Made by a program: the position numbers and the translations under genes. Shown here in pieces: positions 24,805-32,978 of a DNA stretch of 64,000 bases (positions are counted from its first letter, which is position 1; each line of letters begins with the position of its first letter). Under the pieces are notes generated by a model. The model ran no database searches, was not told the DNA's origin, and saw only the letters and a list, made by a program, of their open reading frames with translations. Source of the stretch: an uncultured Lachnospiraceae bacterium (lineage in GTDB: Bacteria > Bacillota > Clostridia > Lachnospirales > Lachnospiraceae); contig URUU01000005.1 of NCBI GenBank assembly GCA_900551235.1, positions 6,840 to 70,839 of the forward strand, given 5' to 3'.

Positions 24805-25287
24805 GTGGACAATTTGAGAAAGAAAAAGAGCGTCCAGGATTCGCAGACAGAGCAGACCTACCTGCTGATGCACCGTCATATTAATGGATACGGCAGGCTT
24901 TTTGGCGGTCAGCTCATGCAGTGGATCGATGAAATGGCAGGGATCGTCTCCATGCGTCATGCAGGCGGACGGATCACGACAGCCTGCATTGACAATCTGA
25001 ACTTCAAAGCCGGAGCTTATTTAAATGATACGATCGTACTGATCGGAAGGATTACGTATGTCGGACGCACTTCGATGGAGGTGCGTGTGGATACATATGT
25101 GGAGGATCTGGAGGGCATGCGGCGTGTGATCAACCGGGCTTATGTGGTCATGGTGGCGATCGATGAAGAAGGACATGCAGCAGAAGTTCCGGGACTGATC
25201 GTAAAGACAGAGAGTGAGAAGGCAGAGTGGGCAGCAGGAGAACGCCGCTATGCCCTGCGCAAACAAAGACGCAGAGAAGGTTTTTAG
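24805..25287 (+). CDS. Acyl-CoA thioesterase, YciA-like hotdog fold
   Basis: A 160-residue cytoplasmic enzyme of the YciA/BFIT-like thioesterase family, which hydrolyses acyl-CoAs. The opening DSQTEQTYLLMHRHINGYGRLFGGQLMQWID is the family's signature, with the catalytic Asp expected in the WIDE segment; ACIDNLNFKAG and YVGRTSMEVRVDTYVE complete the hotdog core. The start is uncertain: GTG 24805 gives the listed form, while TTG 24814 is better spaced from GGGGTGG. It follows the acidic protein by 6 bases and precedes the Sua5 gene by 21, consistent with one operon. Confidence 0.85.
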   Translation: MDNLRKKKSVQDSQTEQTYLLMHRHINGYGRLFGGQLMQWIDEMAGIVSMRHAGGRITTACIDNLNFKAGAYLNDTIVLIGRITYVGRTSMEVRVDTYVEDLEGMRRVINRAYVVMVAIDEEGHAAEVPGLIVKTESEKAEWAAGERRYALRKQRRREGF

Positions 25288-25308
25288 AAAAAGGACGGAA
25301 GCAGGATT

Positions 25309-26355
25309 ATGAAAACAGTCACAGCGATTATGAGAGACGGTATTGATAAGAAGGCGATACAGGAAGCAGGAGAGATCTTAAAGCAGGGTGGTCTGGTGGC
25401 TTTTCCGACAGAGACCGTATACGGACTTGGAGGAAACGCACTGGATGAGAAAGCATCAGAAAAGATTTATGCTGCAAAAGGGAGACCTTCGGATAATCCG
25501 CTTATCGTACATATTGCAGAATTTGAAGCACTGGAGAAGATTGCAGCCAGGATTCCAAAGGAAGCGAGGATGCTTGCAGACCGGTTCTGGCCGGGACCGC
25601 TGACGATGATTTTCCGGAAAACAGATCAGGTTCCGCTGGAAACAACAGGAGGCCTGAATACTGTTGCAGTGCGTATGCCGGATCATCCGGTGGTACTGGC
25701 ACTGATCCGGGCGGCAGGAGGCTATGTTGCCGCACCGAGTGCCAATCTTTCCGGCAGACCAAGCCCTACCTGTGCGGCACATGTACAGGAAGATCTTGAC
25801 GGAAAGATTGAGATGATCCTGGATGGCGGAGCAGTTGGCATCGGTCTGGAATCTACGATCATAGACCTCAGCGAAGATACGCCGACCATACTGCGTCCCG
25901 GATACATCAGCCAGAAGATGTTGGAAGAAGTGATAGGAAGCACACAGATTGACCGTGCGATCCTTTCTCCGGACAGTAAGATCAGGCCGAAGGCACCGGG
26001 CATGAAATACCGCCATTATGCACCCAAGGCAAGCCTTACGGTCGTAGAGGGTGAACAGGAAAGAGTGGTCGCAAGGATCAATGAACTGCTGAGCGCAGGA
26101 GAGAAAAAAGGTGAACGCATCGGTGTGATCGCATCGGCGGAGAGTGCCGGATGTTATCAGGGCGGAATCGTCCGCACCATTGGAAGCCGCAGTGACGAAC
26201 TGAGTATTTCACGTCATCTGTTCGGAATCCTGCGGGATTTTGATACACTTGCCGTTGACTGCATCTATTCCGAAAGTTTTGATACACCACAGATGGGACA
26301 GGCTATCATGAACCGTCTGATGAAAGCAGCAGGACATCAGGTTTTGGAGGTATAG
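25309..26355 (+). CDS. ywlC: L-threonylcarbamoyladenylate synthase (Sua5/YwlC)
   Basis: A 348-residue two-domain enzyme that makes threonylcarbamoyl-AMP from Thr, bicarbonate and ATP, the first step of the t6A37 tRNA modification. The YrdC domain fills residues 1-205: GGLVAFPTETVYGLGGNA, KIYAAKGRPSDNPLIVHI, VAAPSANLSGRPSPT and STIIDLSEDTPTILRPG. The Sua5-specific C-terminal domain follows a linker with PGMKYRHYAPKA. This is the long Sua5 form, unlike E. coli TsaC. It heads a Sua5-phosphatase-RpiB run that matches ywlC-ywlE-ywlF of Bacillus subtilis. Confidence 0.94.
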   Translation: MKTVTAIMRDGIDKKAIQEAGEILKQGGLVAFPTETVYGLGGNALDEKASEKIYAAKGRPSDNPLIVHIAEFEALEKIAARIPKEARMLADRFWPGPLTMIFRKTDQVPLETTGGLNTVAVRMPDHPVVLALIRAAGGYVAAPSANLSGRPSPTCAAHVQEDLDGKIEMILDGGAVGIGLESTIIDLSEDTPTILRPGYISQKMLEEVIGSTQIDRAILSPDSKIRPKAPGMKYRHYAPKASLTVVEGEQERVVARINELLSAGEKKGERIGVIASAESAGCYQGGIVRTIGSRSDELSISRHLFGILRDFDTLAVDCIYSESFDTPQMGQAIMNRLMKAAGHQVLEV

Positions 26356-26358
26356 CCT

Positions 26359-26820
26359 ATGAAAAAATACGACAAACTGATTTTTGTCAGCAACAGCGAT
26401 ACCTGCCGTGGACCGATGGCAGAAGCTATTTTGAAAAGTAAATTTCTGCTGGCAGAACTTGAAATAGAATCCAGAGGGCTCGTAGTATTATTTCCGGAGC
26501 CGGTCAATCAGAAAGCAGAGGCGATCCTGGCAAGTCATGGACTGACTATGAAAGAGCATACAGCGAGCATGCTGCAGCAGGAGGATTTCAGTGAGCGTAC
26601 GCTGATCCTGGTCATGGAGGACAGTATCAAGCAGAAGATCTTTCAGGAACATGAGCATGTACAGAATACGTACCAGCTTTCCGAATACATAAAAGAAGAA
26701 ACAGATATTACAGAACCGCTGGGCGGCAGTCTGGCAGATTATGGGGCCTGTTATGAATTACTGGAGCGCATGATCAGCAGTCTGGTAGTAACATTAAATG
26801 AGGAGGAACTGTTATGTTAG
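26359..26820 (+). CDS. LMW-protein-phosphatase homologue lacking the catalytic Cys
   Basis: A 153-residue member of the low-molecular-weight phosphatase / arsenate reductase family, in the ywlE position between Sua5 and RpiB genes. Active enzymes carry the P-loop C-x5-R, in YwlE FVCTGNTCRSPMAE. Here the aligned stretch is FVSNSDTCRGPMAE: the nucleophilic Cys is Ser11, the loop Gly is Ser, and Asn is Asp, though Cys15 and Arg16 remain. The general-acid DP motif before FGGS is also altered to TEPLGGS (Glu119). It is therefore unlikely to be a normal phosphatase and may be a binding or regulatory relative. The reading frame is intact and overlaps rpiB by 7 bases, so it is not a decaying gene. 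Confidence 0.82.
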   Translation: MKKYDKLIFVSNSDTCRGPMAEAILKSKFLLAELEIESRGLVVLFPEPVNQKAEAILASHGLTMKEHTASMLQQEDFSERTLILVMEDSIKQKIFQEHEHVQNTYQLSEYIKEETDITEPLGGSLADYGACYELLERMISSLVVTLNEEELLC

Positions 26821-27245
26821 CACTTGGATGTGACCATGGTGGTTACGAGTTAATGCAGGAAGTAAAGAAACATCTGGAGAAGAGGGGAATCGCATACCAC
26901 GATTTCGGATGCAGCAGCACAGAGTCGGTAGATTATCCGGTCTATGGCAAAAAGGTGGCAGAAGCAGTGGCAAAAGGCGAGTTTGAAAAGGGCATCCTGA
27001 TCTGCGGAACCGGAATCGGTATTTCCATCGCGGCGAACAAGGTAAAAGGCATCCGCGCAGCACTCTGCACCGATTGTTTCTGTGCAGAGGCGACAAGGCT
27101 GCATAACGATGCAAATATCCTGGCAATGGGCGGACGTGTCGTAGGACCGGGTCTGGCGCTGAAAATCGTAGATACGTTCCTGGATACTCCGTTTTCAGGG
27201 GATGAGCGTCATATCAGACGTATCCGGATGATCGAAGAAGCCTAA
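26814..27245 (+). CDS. rpiB: Ribose 5-phosphate isomerase B
   Basis: A 143-residue cytoplasmic enzyme interconverting ribulose 5-phosphate and ribose 5-phosphate. The family signatures are present: MLALGCDHGGYELMQEVKKHL at the N-terminus, GILICGTGIGISIAANKVKGI with the active-site Cys, and LHNDANILAMGGRVVG. AGGAGG is well placed before ATG 26814, which lies inside the end of the phosphatase-like gene. With the transketolase genes nearby it serves the pentose phosphate pathway. LacA/RpiB relatives that isomerise allose or galactose phosphates look similar, but the Sua5-YwlE-RpiB order favours RpiB. Confidence 0.93.
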   Translation: MLALGCDHGGYELMQEVKKHLEKRGIAYHDFGCSSTESVDYPVYGKKVAEAVAKGEFEKGILICGTGIGISIAANKVKGIRAALCTDCFCAEATRLHNDANILAMGGRVVGPGLALKIVDTFLDTPFSGDERHIRRIRMIEEA

Positions 27246-27345
27246 GATAAGGTGACTGCAATGATGTCTTGCAAAGCGGCCAGAGAACGGAAACTGACAG
27301 AAAATCATATTTTTGGTACGAAATAGGAGGCATACGGGGGAAAGA

Positions 27346-27831
27346 ATGGATAAACGAACTGATTATATCAGTTGGGACGAATATTTTATGGGAGTTGCAT
27401 ATCTTGCAGCGATGCGTTCCAAAGATCCGCACACCCAGGTGGGAGCCTGTATCGTGAGCGAAGATAATAAGATTTTGTCCATCGGATATAATGGATTTCC
27501 AAAAGGATGTTCCGATGAAGACTTTCCGTGGACAAGAGAAGGCGATGATCCATATGATACAAAATATTTCTATACAACACACAGCGAACTCAATGCCATC
27601 CTGAATTACCGGGGAGGCAGTCTGGAAGGTGCCAAGCTTTATGTATCGCTTTTTCCGTGCAACGAATGTGCGAAGGCGATCATACAGTGCGGGATTCGGA
27701 CCGTGGTTTATGATTGTGACAAGTATGACGGTACACCGGCTGTGCGTGCATCCAAACGTATGATGGATGCTGCCGGTGTGTATTACTACAAGTATCAGAG
27801 GACCGGAAGAAACATCAAAATTTCGTTATAA
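27346..27831 (+). CDS. Deoxycytidylate (dCMP) deaminase
   Basis: A 161-residue zinc enzyme converting dCMP to dUMP for dTTP synthesis (ComEB/dCMP deaminase family). Zinc-site and catalytic residues are visible: HSELNAILNY (His and Glu) and SLFPCNECAKAIIQCG (two Cys). DPHTQVGACIVSEDNKILSIGYNGFP is the typical N-terminal block. ATG 27346 is chosen because it has GGGGG upstream and opens the conserved core; the longer in-frame extension begins in non-conserved sequence. It is followed at once by a terminator and may be monocistronic or the last gene of the rpiB unit. Confidence 0.92.
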   Translation: MDKRTDYISWDEYFMGVAYLAAMRSKDPHTQVGACIVSEDNKILSIGYNGFPKGCSDEDFPWTREGDDPYDTKYFYTTHSELNAILNYRGGSLEGAKLYVSLFPCNECAKAIIQCGIRTVVYDCDKYDGTPAVRASKRMMDAAGVYYYKYQRTGRNIKISL

Positions 27832-27842
27832 AACAGCAAAAG

Positions 27843-27883
27843 GTGCCGCGGCAAACCAGTTTTGGGTTACTGCGGCATTTTTA
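27843..27883 (+). terminator. Terminator after dCMP deaminase
   Basis: TGCCGC (27844-27849) pairs with GCGGCA (27872-27877), with further AACC/GGTT pairing inside, followed by five T residues. It lies just before the ribosome site of the MoxR gene. Confidence 0.7.
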
Positions 27884-27895
27884 GGAGGACTTTTT

Positions 27896-28837
27896 ATGTA
27901 TCTGGTAAATGCATTAAATGTAATGGATGAAGTAAAAAAAGCCGTGATCGGAAAAAATGACTGTGTGGAAATGGTGATGATGGCGATCCTGGCAGGCGGA
28001 CATATCCTGATTGAGGATATTCCGGGTGTGGGGAAAACAACGATGGCACTGGCATTTTCAAGGGCATGTGCCATGAGCCAGAACCGTGTGCAGTTTACAC
28101 CGGATGTACTTCCGGCAGATATTACCGGATTTTCGATTTACCGGAAAGACACTGGCAAATTTGAATATCAGCCGGGTGCGGTTTTGTGTAACCTGCTGCT
28201 GGCAGATGAGATCAACCGTACTTCACCAAAAACACAGTCGGCACTTCTGGAAGTGATGGAAGAAGGAAACGTTACCGTGGATGGCATCACCCGGGAAGTC
28301 CCAAGACCGTTTATCGTTATGGCAACCCAGAATCCGGTTGGCTCATCCGGAACACAGATGCTCCCGGAGTCACAACTGGATCGTTTTATGATCTGTATTT
28401 CCATGGGATATCCGGATATCCAGAATGAGATTGCCATTTTAAAAGATCACCGGGGCGGCAATCCGGTAGATCGGATCTCACCGGTCATCCGTGTAGGAGA
28501 TCTTCTGGATATGCAGGCAGAAGTAGACAAAGTTTTTATCCATGATGTGATCTACAATTATATAGCAGAACTGATCTCAAGGACGAGACAGCATCCGATG
28601 CTGGAGCTTGGGGTAAGTCCGAGGGGAACGATCGCACTGGCCGGGATGATCAAGGCATCTGCCTATCTTGCCGGAAGAAATTATGTGGTACCAAATGATG
28701 TGGAGAAAGTCTTTCTGGCAGTCAGCCATCACCGGGTACTTTTAAGTTCCAAGGCGCGGGCAAATCATGTGACGGCCGCGGGTGTGCTGGAAGATATTCT
28801 GGCAGGTGTGCCGAAACCGTCACCGAAAAAGAAGTAA
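27896..28837 (+). CDS. MoxR-family AAA+ ATPase
   Basis: A 313-residue MoxR-type AAA+ ATPase, thought to act as a chaperone or activator for neighbouring membrane or von Willebrand-type proteins. Walker A is EDIPGVGKTTMALAF, Walker B is NLLLADEINRTSPKTQSALLEVMEE, sensor 1 is VMATQNPVGSSGTQMLPESQLDRF, and the arginine/sensor 2 area is LGVSPRGTIALAG. ATG 27896 follows AGGAGG; the longer open frame upstream runs through the dCMP deaminase end and terminator. It heads the classical MoxR-DUF58-transglutaminase cluster. Confidence 0.93.
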   Translation: MYLVNALNVMDEVKKAVIGKNDCVEMVMMAILAGGHILIEDIPGVGKTTMALAFSRACAMSQNRVQFTPDVLPADITGFSIYRKDTGKFEYQPGAVLCNLLLADEINRTSPKTQSALLEVMEEGNVTVDGITREVPRPFIVMATQNPVGSSGTQMLPESQLDRFMICISMGYPDIQNEIAILKDHRGGNPVDRISPVIRVGDLLDMQAEVDKVFIHDVIYNYIAELISRTRQHPMLELGVSPRGTIALAGMIKASAYLAGRNYVVPNDVEKVFLAVSHHRVLLSSKARANHVTAAGVLEDILAGVPKPSPKKK

Positions 28838-28848
28838 CGGAGGTTCTT

Positions 28849-29943
28849 ATGATCCGAAAGATATGGTACGGAATGCTGGTTCTTGTTACAGTCTATCTGG
28901 AAATTATGTACGACAGTACGTGGCTGATCTCGCTGCTTGCTTTTGAAATCCTGCTGGCGGCAGCTCTTTATCTGATGTCCTGGTATTTTCGCTTTCATAT
29001 AACGGTCTGGCTGGACATGAACGTTCCGGTAGCACAGAAAAACGAAAACTTTGAACTGGAATTTCATGTGAAAAACACAGGGATCTTTCCGGTATCCAGT
29101 GTATATGCGATCCTGGAATGTGCAAACCGCAGCGGAGGGAGCAGTGAGCGGCGCATATTGGATGAGAGCGTTGCTGCGAGGAATGAAAAAACAGTCATGA
29201 TACAGGCAAAGTCTGATTATAGTGGAAACATTGGATTTTCTTTAAAAAAAGTAAAAGTCCGGGATTATATAGGACTCTTTTGCCGGACGGTAAAAACCGC
29301 TTCCCAGATCAGTGTGAATGTACTGCCGGATATCTGTGCCTTTCCGGTGGAACTTTCCGTGAAAACCAGGAATTTCCCGGTAGAAGGTGACGACTACGAA
29401 AAAGACAGAAGCGGAGATGATCCGTCGGAGATTTTTCAGATCCGGAAGTTTCGTCCGGGAGACCGTCTGCAGAGGATACACTGGAAAACAAGTGCCCGCA
29501 CCGATGATCTGATGACAAAAGAGTACAGTATGCCAAGAGGATGCAAAGTATTGCTTTTGCTGGATGCAGGGCAGAAAGGGGAGGATCCGGAGAGGACGGA
29601 TCGCTTTCTGGAAACGGCTGCATCCCTGAGTTTTTCCATGCTGGAGGCAGAATGTCCGCATTTTGCCGCATGGTATGATGACAGTCAGGGACAGATTCTG
29701 CGCCAGGCAATCGAACAGGAACAGAATATCTATGAAATGCTGGACCGTGTTATGACGTCTCCGTTATACGAACAGAAATATGACATAGAAGCAGCATATC
29801 GTTCTGCTTATCCGGAAGGCACTTACAGTACCGTACTTGTGCTTGACAAAGCAGGGATATTAAAGAAAAACGGGGAACAGATTGCAGCATTTGAAACGCA
29901 GGGCTTAAAAGAAACCCTGGCAGGATTGGTATTGGAAGTGTAA
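28849..29943 (+). CDS. DUF58 domain membrane protein
   Basis: A 364-residue protein with two membrane helices at the N-terminus (roughly residues 5-45) followed by an Ig-like region and the DUF58 domain. The DUF58 signature reads FQIRKFRPGDRLQRIHWKTSAR, then DDLMTKEYSMPRGCKVLLLLDAG, a von Willebrand-A-like strand. DUF58 proteins regularly accompany MoxR ATPases and transglutaminase-like proteins, as here, with gaps of 11 and 2 bases. The exact function of this trio is not established; a role in envelope maturation is the usual suggestion. Confidence 0.9.
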   Translation: MIRKIWYGMLVLVTVYLEIMYDSTWLISLLAFEILLAAALYLMSWYFRFHITVWLDMNVPVAQKNENFELEFHVKNTGIFPVSSVYAILECANRSGGSSERRILDESVAARNEKTVMIQAKSDYSGNIGFSLKKVKVRDYIGLFCRTVKTASQISVNVLPDICAFPVELSVKTRNFPVEGDDYEKDRSGDDPSEIFQIRKFRPGDRLQRIHWKTSARTDDLMTKEYSMPRGCKVLLLLDAGQKGEDPERTDRFLETAASLSFSMLEAECPHFAAWYDDSQGQILRQAIEQEQNIYEMLDRVMTSPLYEQKYDIEAAYRSAYPEGTYSTVLVLDKAGILKKNGEQIAAFETQGLKETLAGLVLEV

Positions 29944-29945
29944 AT

Positions 29946-32204
29946 ATGAAAAAAAAGAAAAAAAGTACCGGCCTTCATCTGCAGGCAAGCGTTCCGGAGA
30001 CGGACAGGAAAAGTATCCGCGGATGGTTTTTGGCATGGATCCCGGTCGGTTATATGATCCTTGGTGTATATGGATGGATCGGCACGGCACTTGGGATTTT
30101 TGATCCTGCCTGTGAAAGAGAAGTACTGGATATGGCGGTGCTGCTGCTTGGAATCTGGTTTGGGATTCTGTATATGCAAAAAAAACGGCAGATATTGTTT
30201 TTCCTGATAACAGCCGTGGCGGCCGGCATGCTGACCTGGCGTTATTCTGAGGGGATAAGGGACGGATTTGCAGGCATCGGAGCGGTGTTTCTGTCAGGAT
30301 TTTCCGTGCAGGATTTGGGAAGCGCTGCCGTTGGAAGCAGTGAAGTTACGTATGCAGTGCTGGTGGTGGCTTTTTTGCTGTACTGTATGTTTCTGGCATG
30401 TTTCAGTACGGAGATTGGAAAATATCTTGTGGTACTGATTCTGGCAGTGCCATTTTGTATGGCATTTGTTTTTGGGCAGGTACCAGATGGAACGAGTACA
30501 TTTTGTATGCTGTTCTGTGCACTTGGACTGATCGTTTCTTCCGCAGAAGAACACGACCGGCAGCGAAACGGCAGTGCGCTGATCCTGGGGCTTTTGTCTC
30601 TGGTATTGCTTCTTGTCGGTTTCGCAGCATCAGAACCGGTGCTGGCACCTTTGTTTGCTGACAGGGAAATGACCAGAACCAGGATCCAGCAGACTTCTCT
30701 GATCCGGGAAGTGCAGAAGATCACAGAACCGTTTCAGAACAAAAAGGCAGCGATTGCATCCGGTGGTGTCAGTGACGGAACGATCAATAATACGGATTTC
30801 TTTCTGAATACCGGGCAGATTCTGTTTTCCGTCAGTGAAAGTGAGCAGCCGCAGGGCAGCCTGTATCTGCGTGTTTACACCGGAGCAGACTATACAAACG
30901 ATCAGTGGAAAGCCATCGGCGACAAAGAAGCAGATCGGGAGATTTTTTATCAGCGTGCGGCAGCAAGCTCATCGGCACACGGCTATGACGGACCGATCGG
31001 CATTTCTGTGGGGTTTCCACAGGGGGCGGGCGATGCGTCGCATGCCTATGCACCTTATTTTTCTCATGCACAGAAGCAGGATGCATCGGAAAAACAATAT
31101 CTGTATTATCCGGTGGCACGTCTGGGCAATCTGTTTACAGAGACGGCGGACGGCCTGACGGATGACTATCGTGAGTATGTATATAAGCATTATCTGGATT
31201 ATCCGACAAAAGGCACGGAAACTATGCAGCAGTTTGTACAGGAACATCCGGGTGCGAACCTGGAAGAAATCTGCAATACCGTGCGGACGATGCTCGATGA
31301 GAATGCAGTCTATAATCCACAGGTCGGACGTTTTCCACAGGAGCAGAATTTTGCAGAGTATTTCCTGTTCGAACAAAAAGAAGGATACTGTGTGCATTTT
31401 GCGACAGCGGCAGTACTGCTGATGCGTATGTATGGTGTGCCTGCACGCTATGTGACCGGATTTGCCATACCCTCTTCTGATTTTGAATGGCAGGATCAGG
31501 CAGGATGGACGGCAAATGTTGTGGACGGACGGGCACATGCCTGGGCAGAGATCTATGTCGATCATTATGGCTGGATTCCATTTGAAACCACACCATCTTA
31601 TGACTCCGGAGCAGAACTTGCCTATGGTGAGGAAGATGTACAGCCGGAAACACAGGAAGAAAGCGAAATGCAGTCCGATGTGCAGGAAACCATGCAGGAT
31701 GAAACAGCAGGCGGTGACAAAGAGACACAGGCTATGCAGAAAAACGGGGATACCGCGGATGGAGAGCAGGAGACTGAAGTATTTATATCAGAAGAAGCAT
31801 CGACTGTTTTGTCGATTGCGGCCGTGGTGCTTGCAGGATGTGTACTGCTTCTGCTTTTGTTTGCAGAAAGAAGTATCCGGCTTCGCAGACGCGGACGACA
31901 GAATGTAAAGGAGATTTTTGATGATCTGTATCAGGTTCTGGTATTTGCGGGGATGCCCAAAGAACTGGACTGCATGGAGGCGGATTTTACCAGGAAGGTC
32001 TGCGAACAGTTCCTGTGGCTGAACAAAGAAGAACTGGATACGGTGATGGATATTGTCATGCGTGCAAACTTTTCAGAAACAGAGCCGGCAAAAGAAGAAA
32101 CCCTGCAGGTACGCGGTCTGTACCGCTATGTGTGCCGGATGGCGATGAAAGGGATGAGCAGACAGAAGAAATTTGTTTTCCGCTTTATAAAAGCATATGC
32201 ATAA
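29946..32204 (+). CDS. Transglutaminase-like membrane protein (TgpA type)
   Basis: A 752-residue protein: six or so membrane helices in the first 230 residues, a large external region with a transglutaminase-core domain (about 460-555), a Gln/Glu/Thr-rich linker, one more membrane helix near residue 630, and a C-terminal cytoplasmic DUF4129-like segment. The core holds the nucleophile Cys in EGYCVHFATAAVLLMRMYGVPARYV and the His in DGRAHAWAEIYVDHYGW. Where the third residue is usually Asp in a DPT motif, this protein reads PFETTPSY, with Glu. It completes the MoxR-DUF58-transglutaminase operon and probably works as a membrane-bound protease or cross-linking enzyme on envelope proteins. Confidence 0.88.
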   Translation: MKKKKKSTGLHLQASVPETDRKSIRGWFLAWIPVGYMILGVYGWIGTALGIFDPACEREVLDMAVLLLGIWFGILYMQKKRQILFFLITAVAAGMLTWRYSEGIRDGFAGIGAVFLSGFSVQDLGSAAVGSSEVTYAVLVVAFLLYCMFLACFSTEIGKYLVVLILAVPFCMAFVFGQVPDGTSTFCMLFCALGLIVSSAEEHDRQRNGSALILGLLSLVLLLVGFAASEPVLAPLFADREMTRTRIQQTSLIREVQKITEPFQNKKAAIASGGVSDGTINNTDFFLNTGQILFSVSESEQPQGSLYLRVYTGADYTNDQWKAIGDKEADREIFYQRAAASSSAHGYDGPIGISVGFPQGAGDASHAYAPYFSHAQKQDASEKQYLYYPVARLGNLFTETADGLTDDYREYVYKHYLDYPTKGTETMQQFVQEHPGANLEEICNTVRTMLDENAVYNPQVGRFPQEQNFAEYFLFEQKEGYCVHFATAAVLLMRMYGVPARYVTGFAIPSSDFEWQDQAGWTANVVDGRAHAWAEIYVDHYGWIPFETTPSYDSGAELAYGEEDVQPETQEESEMQSDVQETMQDETAGGDKETQAMQKNGDTADGEQETEVFISEEASTVLSIAAVVLAGCVLLLLLFAERSIRLRRRGRQNVKEIFDDLYQVLVFAGMPKELDCMEADFTRKVCEQFLWLNKEELDTVMDIVMRANFSETEPAKEETLQVRGLYRYVCRMAMKGMSRQKKFVFRFIKAYA

Positions 32205-32319
32205 AACTGACCTGTTAAAAATGATGAATATTGTATGTTTTTTAAATGACAAAAAGCGTTTATACTGAACAGCAAGAAAAACAGGAAGGTGAAAGAAGTG
32301 TGTCATGAAGGAGGAAAAC

Positions 32320-32859
32320 ATGAACGAAAAGAAAAACACAAACTGGACAGCAAAGAAACTGGCAGTCGATGCTCTGGCGATCGCACTTGTATGCGTATCC
32401 ACAATGGTGATCCAGATTCCGATCCCGCTTGGCTATATGCATCTTGGCAACTGCTGTATTCTGCTGGTCAGCGTTTATTTTGGCAATATGACCGGTATGC
32501 TGGCAGGAGGCATCGGCTCCTGCCTGGCAGATCTGCTCAGCGGTTACACCCAGTGGATCATCCCGACACTGCTCATCAAAGGAATCATGGGACTTGTGAT
32601 CGCCATGATCGCTTACAGGGAAGGGGAAGAGATCCGCATGATGCGTGTACGGACATTCCTTGGAACAGCAGCAGGCATTGTGGTCATGATCGTCGGTTAT
32701 ACGCTTGCAGGATGTTTCCTGTACGGTGGTGTGGCAGCAGGATTTGCGCAGATTCCGGGACTGACCACAGAAGGTGTAGTCGGACTTGCGCTGTTCTATG
32801 TGATCGGATTTGCATTTGAGAAAGCCAGGATTCCGGTATTTATCAAACGATTTGCGTAA
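32320..32859 (+). CDS. ECF transporter S component, probably for vitamin B6
   Basis: A 179-residue membrane protein with about six helices, the size and pattern of substrate-binding S components of energy-coupling-factor transporters. It opens with TAKKLAVDALAIALVCVSTM, continues with IPIPLGYMHLGNCCILLVSVYFG, and has the Gly-rich GMLAGGIGSCLADLLSGY. ATG 32320 has AAGGAGG at 5 bases; ATG 32305 overlaps that site. No EcfA/EcfT genes adjoin, so it would share an energising module encoded elsewhere. The next gene encodes a pyridoxine/pyridoxal kinase, which points to B6 vitamers as the substrate (PdxU-like). A structured repeat lies between the two. Confidence 0.82.
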   Translation: MNEKKNTNWTAKKLAVDALAIALVCVSTMVIQIPIPLGYMHLGNCCILLVSVYFGNMTGMLAGGIGSCLADLLSGYTQWIIPTLLIKGIMGLVIAMIAYREGEEIRMMRVRTFLGTAAGIVVMIVGYTLAGCFLYGGVAAGFAQIPGLTTEGVVGLALFYVIGFAFEKARIPVFIKRFA

Positions 32860-32874
32860 ATAATCAAGTAAAGA

Positions 32875-32963
32875 GATGCCATACGAATTGTTCCGTACTT
32901 CGTACTTTGACAATTCTGCCCGCTATTCGCATATCGTGGTTTTTGACCTATGACCCTGGCATC
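32875..32963. repeat. Structured intergenic repeat, family 1, short copy
   Basis: An 89-base copy of the element at 1741-1945. GATGCC (32875) pairs with GGCATC (32958); a 7-bp stem GAATTGT/ACAATTC (32885-32891 with 32910-32916) encloses GTAC/GTAC (32895-32898 with 32902-32905). The block TATTCGCATATCGTGG and the end GACCCTGGCATC are shared with the long copy. Both inner stems differ from the long copy by paired changes that keep base pairing. It sits between the ECF S gene and the B6 kinase gene. Confidence 0.72.
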
Positions 32964-32978
32964 TTAGAAAGGGGAATT

